A stretch of DNA of 64,000 nt from Flaveria trinervia (Eukaryota > Streptophyta > Magnoliopsida > Asterales > Asteraceae): NCBI GenBank assembly GCA_025506515.1, contig CM046452.1, forward strand, positions 38,726,518 to 38,790,517, written 5' to 3'. Below are positions 56,919-64,000 of this stretch, in pieces. The notes below the pieces were generated by a model that made no database searches, was not told where the DNA came from, and saw only the letters and a list, made by a program, of their open reading frames with translations. Both the position numbers and the translations under genes were made by a program. Positions within the stretch are counted from its first letter, which is position 1; the number at the start of each line of letters is the position of its first letter.

Positions 56919-58978
56919 TTATTCCTCGCCACCAGAACCGGAACTGTTACAAAGGTAGTCATCATATGCTGCTTCATCATGAGTCATTCCTGGTGTCAAT
57001 CCGCTCTCTACCTCGTCCTCGTATATTTCTGCTTCGTATTCCAGTTCTCCTTCAAGCGATCGTTTGTCTTGTACTCTTTCCGCGGCATCCAAATAATCTT
57101 TCAAGCAAATTGACATTTCAACTGCTTGTGGAGTGAGTCGAGTTCGTCTTATTGATATAATCCTGCCACTAACAGAAAAAGCAGATTCCGAAGCTACCGT
57201 AGAAGCTTGGACGGTTAGTAAATCTCGAGCCATGGTGGATAGGATGGGAAATTGATCTTCCTTACCTTTCCACCAAGCCAACAAGTCAAAATTTTTAAAT
57301 TCATATGGAGTCATGGTTGATAAAAAGTTTGTAAGACCATACCTCTCGAGTTCACTACTCGGAGTGTTACAACGTTGACGTTTATTACATTCATCCTTAA
57401 AGTATTATATAAATCAAACATTGGATCATTCGAACATTCGGCATTTGCCGCATGCCTTAAAGCATCATGGATTTGTGATGTTTCCCCATATTTTAATAAA
57501 TAAACATCATACATTTGTTGTAATTGTTTATTGAAAGTCGCTTTTAAAGTTTTACTATACATTGGTTTACCAACTTCTAAATCCAAATTAAAAGTAATTT
57601 TATCAAGTAAAGTTTCAACCCCCGACAAATTTAAACAAGGGTTTAAAGCAGCGGCACATGTAATAACGGGAGGCATTTCTTCAAAATATTTTTTAAGTTT
57701 TTCTTTCATTGGGGGTATCATATCGGAATAAGGTCTACCCCTACACGACAATTCATTTAATTTTGAAGTCATTAAATAAATTTGGTGTAGTACCAACGGA
57801 CTCGTTGGGTAATAAACTCCAAAAAGACATATAGTTGCATTTTTAAAAACTTGAAGTATTTTTGTTACTTCTTTGATGATGGCCCAACTCGATGGATGGT
57901 AAGAATTTGTCTTTCCCCGACTTACCAAACTATTATGAAAGGCTATTAAACTTTCTTTTTGTTCAATAGCCTTTTCAAACATGTTACATGTGGAATTCCA
58001 TCGTGTTGGTACGTCACAATTCGGACCTAAACATTTAGTATTTGCGTCTTTACAAAACTTGCGATATTTAGTATATCTTTGGTTGTTACTAAAAATATCA
58101 CGTAACATTCTTTTAAAACAATCTTTAATTGTTTCAATCGTTTTTAAACCGTCTTGCACGGCTAAGTTTATGATGTGCGCAACACATCGACTATGAAAAA
58201 ACACACCCTCACATATTGGTTTATATTTTAATTTCAAATGATCTATCGCAAGAGTGTTGTTTGAAGCATTATCAAAAGATATAGAAAATATTTTGTTTTC
58301 TAATTTATACGTTTGAATAACTTTATCAATAAGATAAAAAATGTTTTGGCCGGTGTGAGGATAATCAACAATTCAAACGCAATCGTACGTTTCATCATTT
58401 GCCACGAATCGGGTTCAACCCAATGGGCGGTGACACAAATGTACGAGTCCGGTGAACCGTGAGGTGTCGACCAAACATCACTAGTTAAGTTAACACCGGT
58501 TTGTAAATTTTCAAAATAAGACTTTAATTCATTTTTAGCTTTTTTCCACATTTTTAAACAATCTCTTCGAAGAGTAGCACGACTTACATTGGTGTAACGC
58601 GGTTGGAGAGTTCGTTGAATGAGTCGAGTCAAACGTTCGTTGTGGCAAGCTTTCTTGAATTACAAATTGCGCCATTTGCTCCCGAACCGCGTCAACGTTA
58701 TAAGCCCAAATATTTCCTTCGTTTGTCATCGAAGCTTGACCTTGAGAAGGTTCACCTTTTAACGCTTTACAATATTTATTTGCAATATGGTTTTTCAACG
58801 TTGTGTTTGCATCTTTTTTGAAAAACTTGCAACGAGCCTTGTTTGGACCGCTAGCCATTTGACATAAATCGTAATTGGACCATACTTTGGGGTTCCTATT
58901 CGTAGGAAGGATTGCTATCACCACGTTGCTTGAAGACGCTTCACAACCAACGGATGATTGAGCACTTGTTGAAGCCAT
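56919..58978 (-). pseudogene. hAT superfamily transposase, frameshifted
   Basis: I start it at the ATG at 58978 (MASTSAQSSVGCEASS). A BED-type zinc finger follows (VWSNYDLCQ, CKFFKKDANTTLKNHI). After a frameshift near 58630 the RNase H-like core has LTSDVWSTPHGSPDSYI, with its first Asp. The FDNAS block near 58278 is also present but in a broken stretch. The open piece 58237-57311 has HSRCVAHIINLAVQDGL and DVPTRWNSTCNM. After a second shift near 57320 the C-terminal dimerisation domain has ASTVASESAFSVSGRIIS and LTPQAVEMSICLKDYL. Order and motifs fit Ac/RICESLEEPER-like hAT. At least three breaks; not active by itself. Confidence 0.92.
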
Positions 58979-59199
58979 TTCAGAGATTTTTGTGAGAGCG
59001 TTTTTAGAGCGTTTTAAACGAAAGTATTTGTGGAGAGCGTTTTTGAGAGCGTTTTTGAGATTTTTGAGAGTAGAGAGTGTTATAAGTTGTTGTGATTCAA
59101 CCAAAACATCAAATACATATATATAGTAACCTAGTGGGGGTATAATGGTAAAAAAACATCAAAAATTGCAAAAATGGCTATATAGCCGTTGGGTAACGG

Positions 59200-59345
59200 T
59201 AACCAGTTTGGAAACCGGTTTGGAAACCGGTTTGAAACCGGTTCGGTTTGAAACCGGTTTGGAAATAGGAGGTGTTAAACCGGTCAAGAACTGGTAGTTC
59301 GGGCCCGGTTTGAAACCAGTTTGGGCCTCAAACCGGTTCTGGTTT
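59200..59345. repeat. Right subterminal AAACCGGTTT cluster of the hAT
   Basis: Six or more GAAACCGGTTTGG-type words, some in direct tandem. Within it, TAGGAGGTGTTAAACCGG (from 59265) resembles the left terminus in direct orientation. Confidence 0.7.
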
Positions 59346-59358
59346 TTTTCGTATGCCA

Positions 59359-61429
59359 TGATTATATACGTTACTATAATGATTATATATTAACTTGTGT
59401 GTGTTGAGCTTCAAATATGTATAAAATGTTAACTAGTTTATAAATCATCATGAATGGGTGCGTAAATTGGTAATAACGTGAGCAATCGCAACTTTGGGAA
59501 TATATTCATACAAACAAAGATATTAGAAACATATATGAGGTTATCCCAATCTCATGGCATACGAAATCCTTACAAGCCGTAGAGATGATTAAAAACATAT
59601 AAAATGCAATTGTACATATATAAATATATATTTATGCAATAGATATTTTAGGTTAATGGATATTCATGCGTATTTATTTAAGACTCATAATTCTGTACTA
59701 ATTTATCGTCTTATTATTATTAATAGTCGATAATTTTGTTATTAATGGAATAAATATTATTTGTATCACCCTCCTTTTTATGCAATATAGTGACAGCTAT
59801 TATTGATATTCAAATTATCCTAGCATCATATTAACTACATTATTAGTAGGAATATATCTATATAATTATGGAATATGAATGATCTTTGAAGATGCACTTA
59901 CACTTATTATTTAAACATATTTTTGGTTTGCATTAAACAACTTAAGCGGAATCTAAACATGTCTATCCATGAACCATCTAAGTAACATATAATTAAGAAG
60001 CTAATTATTTTAACGGCCAAAGTTAGGCGATCTTAAAAAGTATATATGCTATGCGCGCGAAAATAACATAATATCATGACATAAGAGTTTAAATCCATAA
60101 TATTTGATGCATTGTAGATTTCTAATACTACCCAACGTTTAGAGGTTTGACCACCTGCATACCTATAAAAGTATTACACATTTGAAGAATCAATTTAACG
60201 TAAGGTTTTAAGCGTAAGCAATATAAACATCATTAGAATATTATAGCTTACTTATATCCTAAATAATAATTATCTATAAAGATATGGAACCCTTAATATC
60301 AACCTTTTACTTTTACATTCATTATGCAAAGAATCATTTCTTCATTAAAAGCATTAATTAACCTAAGACGCACAAATTTGTTCATGACAATTAACCATTT
60401 CACAAGAATCTAAGGTACTTCAAGGATACTAATCATTAAGTTTAAGAAACAAAAGAGCTCAACCCCACCCATGTAATAACACTGTGCTAATTCTAAACGT
60501 AAATCTTATATGTTCGAATTAGGATTCCATTGGTGGAGACCATCACTTTTTGTCAAGCTCAGAATTTATATAAGGATACCAGGTGAGTTCTAGTGATCCC
60601 TTTTTTACTACTGCTTTGGGGTGAAACATGCTTTGTTATTTATGAACTATAATTGTGCTTTACTTGGTGATTGTATGTGGGATTTATGGTTACCTACCGA
60701 TACTTCTATCGTGATCATTAATTTTCTCGTGAACCGCTTGTTTTATATGGATAGATCTATTTGGGGAATCCCCCACACACAGTGGCTTTCGTTCTAGGAA
60801 GGGTACCCCACTGAGATCCTGAGGGGTCGTTTGTGGCATGTGACAGGTTTTGATTAAGAAACTATAGTGAACCATCCGGGCAGGTATGGTACACTGGTTT
60901 GGGGCTGAGTTCTTCCTTCGGGAATAGCCGGTTAAACACAACTTAGAGGAGGCCAACGGGGACTGAGTGTAGGGTTGATTATGATTCTCCCACGATGTTG
61001 AACTATGATTCATTCCTTTTTATCAAATGAGGATTTGTTAAGTCCGTTTTGTTTTTTAAACTTTAAGCGCTTTAACTCACCAACTTTATGTTGAAATAAA
61101 AACCTTTTTGAGCATGTCTTCAGGTACAGCTAGGGAAGTTAGATGAGCTATAAAAGATGTCTAAAGCCGAAGCAAGAATTAAGGGTAGATGTGGAAGGCA
61201 ACAGTTGACTCTAGAAGCCTTAGTTACGAAAGCCTCAAGATATATTGACCAAGTGATTACTCATGATGCCTATAAATTTTAGATCGAGATGCCTTGTCCG
61301 TTGGAACTAACAAACATCCTAATGTAAATAGTATGAAAAGCTTTGTAATAAACAATTTAGTTTCTGCTGCATTTTAGGTTGTTGTTTACCAATCTTTACG
61401 TCCCGCCTCTCTAGGCCCGGGGTGTGACA
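59359..61429. other. L right arm, noncoding
   Basis: About 2.07 kb, AT-rich with no convincing gene. Short frames, such as one at 60690-61013, lack family similarity. It ends in CTAGGCCCGGGGTGTGACA followed by TSD GTTTC. Confidence 0.65.
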
Positions 61430-62212
61430 GTTTCGCCTTTCAGACACACCATTATGTTGGGGTGTTCCGGGTGGATTAAGTTGTGAGACAATCCCAAAAC
61501 TTCTTAGTTGGTCCTGAAAGGCTCACTGAGGTATTCTCCTCCTCTATCTCAATGAAGAACTTTGATAGTTTTATTGAGTTGATTTTCTACTTCTTTCATG
61601 AAGATTTTGAACATTTCAAAAGCTTCATATTTATGTGTCATCAAGTACACATAACCATAGTGACTGTAATCGTCGGTAAAGGTAATGAAGTATCTTTAAC
61701 CATTTCATGTCATTGTCTTAAAAGGACCACATACATCCGAATGTGTGATTCCCAATAAGTCTTTTGCCCTCTCATTAGTACACTAAAGGGCGACTTGGTA
61801 ATCTCACATTGTAAACAAGATTCACACTTATCAAATTAACCATTTTTACTTGTTTTCAAAAAACCATTCTTTTGAAGTGTTTGAATCCGATTCTTGTTTA
61901 TGTGACCAAGACGACAATGCCAAAGATAAGATCACTTAAACCCATTTTATGTTTGTTGGTGCTTGATTGGTATAATGAGTTATTATAGGATGAATCATCA
62001 TGAACCAATTCATAGATACCATTAAAAGGCATAGCCTTGAAATAAAATACATCATCCATACAAACATGAATACCATTGTTAACAAACCTTAATTCATAAC
62101 CACATTGTTTTAAAAGGGAAACATAAATTATGTTCCTAGCCAAACTAGGAGCATACAGAATATTCATAAGAAGAACTTCCAAACCATTTGAAAGTTTCAA
62201 ATATAGTCTCAT
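61430..62212 (-). pseudogene. Copia-C integrase N-terminal half
   Basis: On the minus strand 62212-61898 reads LSNGLEVLLMNILYAPSLARNI up to the HCRLGH-type zinc region. The rve core is in broken frames from about 61900 to 61435, with the NGVSERR block at the L junction. Stops near 61755 and 61845 and a shift near 61900. The long plus-strand frame here (61483-61758) is its antisense shadow. Confidence 0.83.
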
Positions 62213-63284
62213 TGGGCTTCGACATTAACTTTTGCTCCGTTGCCCATGTAGAGACTTGTCTCTCTCTTCTTGAAGTGCTTATATTTTTGAACCCCTGCAA
62301 CAAATTGCAAATGTGAGTTCCACATCCGGTATCCAATACCCATGTGTTTGAAGAAATAATAGTTAAACCAATATGAATCATGAAAGTTGTACCTGAGGTT
62401 TGCAAGCATCCCTATTGTTTCTCAACTCTTTGAGATAGGTTGGACAATTCTTTTTCAATGTCCTATCTCACCACACTCAAAGCATGGATGGTTCTCCGTT
62501 ACCTTAGGCTTCTTATGCTTAGGCTTTGGAGGTTCCGCTTTAGCCTTCCCTTTCCCTTTGCCTTTGATGTACCCCTTTCCTTTGGCAACATTTGCCTTGG
62601 GATCGGAGAATGGCCTTTTCTTATTTCCTCCCTTATTGATCGAGAGAACAGGTAGAACCTTTGTACCCATACCTGCCTCGGTAGTTTTGAGCATTGCGTG
62701 AAGCTCACCAATACTCTTGTCCCACCCGTTCATATTTTAATTAATTATGAACGTCTCAAACCTTTTGGTTAGGCCATTAAGGATCAAATCTGTGGCCAAT
62801 TCCTTTGAGACGGACAGTTAAGCCTCTCAAGGCGATCAACGTGGCTTTTCATCTTAAGATCTTAAGATGATACCGATTGGGTTTCTTCCATGCAACATGC
62901 ATGAAGCACTCGAACCGTTTCGAAGCGCTCTACCCTAGCTTGTTGAAGGAACATTTCCTTCAATTGGGTAATCATGACATATGCCCCATGATGCTCCAAG
63001 TCCTTTTGGAGCTCGAAAATCATAGTTCCCAACATGAGGCCGGAAACCTTCATGGAATCCTTAGTGTATTGAAGGCAATCGTTATAGGCCTGAACATACT
63101 CGGGGTCGGGTTGGTCAGGAATGGGATCATCAAGCACATAGGACTTTTTCTATTGCTTGAGAACAATTCTCAAGTTTCAAAACCAGACCATGAAGTTATT
63201 ATGGTTAAGACGATCCCTCTCTAAGATGCTTCTCAATGATAGGGTATGGATGGTCTGGGTGGTGGCATTATTGTTTGCGGCCAT
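62213..63284 (-). pseudogene. Copia-C gag and protease
   Basis: Start at ATG 63284 (MAANNNATTQTIHTLSL). Glu is present where Copia-B has its early stop. Stops near 63175 and 63150 follow. Open pieces: 63137-62862 (QARVERFETVRVLHACCMEE) and 62733-62455 (basic Lys-rich stretch and knuckle start CFECGEIGH with His kept). Then a stop and one-base shift break the knuckle. The protease site VLDTGCGTHIC has DTG codons at 62325-62333. Confidence 0.86.
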
Positions 63285-64000
63285 TTCTACAAAATTTACA
63301 AAGTTCATATTAGTATTTCTGAAAAATTACATTTTAATCATTAATACCTTTTTCATGTCTGATAGACAATTATTAATTAAAATCTAGAATCCAACGTTAT
63401 ATTTAAATGATGGTGAGGTGACCTTTATCTATTATTTAAATTAACAAGGTAGTCAACATTTGACAATTGCAACCTATTGCAACTTCTAGCTTTATGGGAT
63501 CGGTTAAACATCTTATGTTTAATCGGCATGTAAAATCCCATCGACACCATTGTACGCCATGCTTTGGTGACCCTATGTACATGGTTTCCAATTCAAGTCC
63601 TCCTACTTGCATACACGTGTGAGTTTACACATACAAGTGGTTAGGTGACCTTTATCCCACAAATATGTTAAGCCCACCTCAAACACACAAGTTTCCTAGA
63701 AGTGGTTAGGTGACCTTTATCGCACAATAGATCTCAAGTGATTCAAATGTGGTGTAAAAGGATGGTGTTTAACTTGTTTCCAAAGGGATTATAGTTTATT
63801 AATTATAGTTTTGAAAAATCTATGTACGTTGTATTTGCAAGCTTTCAAATACATGGCACCCTATGGTTCTCTTTTAGTAAAAAGCCCTTTTATTAAAATC
63901 ATTAATCCTTTTAATAACCTTTTATTTTTCATTTAATGATTAGGAACCATAAATTTTTATCTTGTTTTGTTTGTTAATTAGTTTGTTATGCACATCCAAA
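63285..64000 (-). other. Copia-C leader (partial)
   Basis: Untranslated leader with no coding evidence. Three copies of GGT[TG]AGGTGACCTTTAT are at about 63404, 63641 and 63705. These are the reverse complement of the repeated word in the Copia-B leader. The 5' LTR lies beyond the window. Confidence 0.7.

Larger units (their letters stand above)
56580..59358 (-). mobile_element. hAT DNA transposon inside L
   Basis: A hAT-type transposase on the minus strand is flanked by two clusters of AAACCGGTTT words. The left end probably starts TAGAGGTGTACAAACCGG at 56580. The right end is not resolved: no inverted copy of the left terminus and no 8-bp duplication of GTTGGACA are visible near 59350, so 59358 is an approximate limit. 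Confidence 0.78.
55327..61429. mobile_element. L: probable solo LTR of a gypsy element, with hAT inside
   Basis: The insert begins TATAACACCC (a TGTAACACCC start with one change) and ends GGGGTGTGACA, and is flanked by the perfect duplication GTTTC (55322-55326, 61430-61434) in the Copia-C integrase. Ends of the TGTAACACCC/GGGTGTNACA type are common in gypsy LTRs. I see no primer site, polypurine tract or pol, so a solo LTR left by recombination between LTRs is the simplest reading. Without the hAT it would be about 3.3 kb. A TATA-like TATTTAAGC at 56101-56109 suggests plus orientation. Confidence 0.7.
54590..64000 (-). mobile_element. Copia-C: Ty1/copia element, interrupted by L, 5' end beyond window
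   Basis: On the minus strand: leader from 64000, gag ATG 63284, protease, integrase to 61430, then after the L insertion integrase C-terminus and RT N-terminus to 54590, where Copia-H begins. Same family as A and B. The target duplication of L (GTTTC) sits in the integrase coding sequence. The rest of its pol and its 3' LTR must lie left of Copia-H, outside the window. Confidence 0.85.

Noticed and set aside
60690..61013. Possible small gene in the L right arm
   Set aside because: 107-codon frame with no recognisable domain in AT-rich noncoding LTR sequence; a frame of this length is expected by chance.
55327..61429. L as a DNA transposon with terminal inverted repeats
   Set aside because: The ends are inverted over only about 10 bp (TATAACACCC against GGGTGTGACA) and the duplication is 5 bp, which fits LTR termini better. 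The transposase inside belongs to the hAT, which makes 8-bp duplications.
61483..61758. Plus-strand open frames at 61483-61758 and 55017-55331, and minus-strand frame 55-489
   Set aside because: Each lies antisense to a recognisable copia integrase or RT segment and has no independent support.

Overview
The window looks like plant nuclear DNA, most likely from a eudicot; a member of the Asteraceae is my guess from remembered similarity of the Gag proteins and the extra 3' ORFs. I find no host gene, tRNA, rRNA or CRISPR array. Nearly every base belongs to a deeply nested stack of LTR retrotransposons plus one hAT DNA transposon, as expected for repeat-dense, methylated intergenic DNA. All coding capacity is decaying through stops and frameshifts, although a few single domains still read through.

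The layers can be separated by LTR ends and target-site duplications (TSDs). Copia-C (minus, 54590 to beyond 64000) is the oldest layer on the right. Copia-H (minus, SIRE-like) lies inside it; its 5' LTR ends near 54589 and its 3' end is beyond the left edge of the window. Three elements landed in Copia-H. Copia-A (plus, 1-4254) is in its 3' noncoding region. Gypsy-G, a chromovirus (minus, 5854-40276, TSD TCTCG), is in its reverse transcriptase (RT) region. Copia-B (plus, 46359-54251, TSD AATT[C/A]) is in its 5' LTR. Element M (SIRE-like copia, minus, 7487-32393, TSD ATATT) landed in the 3' LTR of Gypsy-G, and element S (SIRE-like copia, plus, 13917-26123, TSD AAATC) landed in the RT of M. In Copia-C, a probable solo LTR L (55327-61429, TSD GTTTC) interrupts the integrase and itself carries a hAT transposon (56580 to about 59358). 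Copia-A, -B and -C are one family, so that family was active both before and after Copia-H arrived.

Layout: 1-4254 Copia-A; 4255-5853 3' part of H; 5854-7486 G LTR; 7487-13916 3' half of M with an extra ORF; 13917-26123 element S with gag, pol and its own extra ORF; 26124-32393 5' half of M; 32394-40276 rest of G; 40277-46358 5' half of H; 46359-54251 Copia-B; 54252-54589 end of the H LTR; 54590-64000 Copia-C with L and the hAT inside.

The most interesting signal is shared by M, S and H. Each has its own short motif repeated many times in the LTR and again in an internal noncoding region: CTTCSGAAG in M, ACTGAAGAC/TTCAGTAGTT in S, and AGTTTCGCT in H. In M and S the internal array sits between pol and an extra 3' ORF, followed by a TATA-like box just ahead of that ORF, and the motif also recurs inside gag. 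This suggests an LTR-like internal promoter driving a retroelement-borne non-Gag/Pol protein, possibly one that recognises the motif. That role is inference only.
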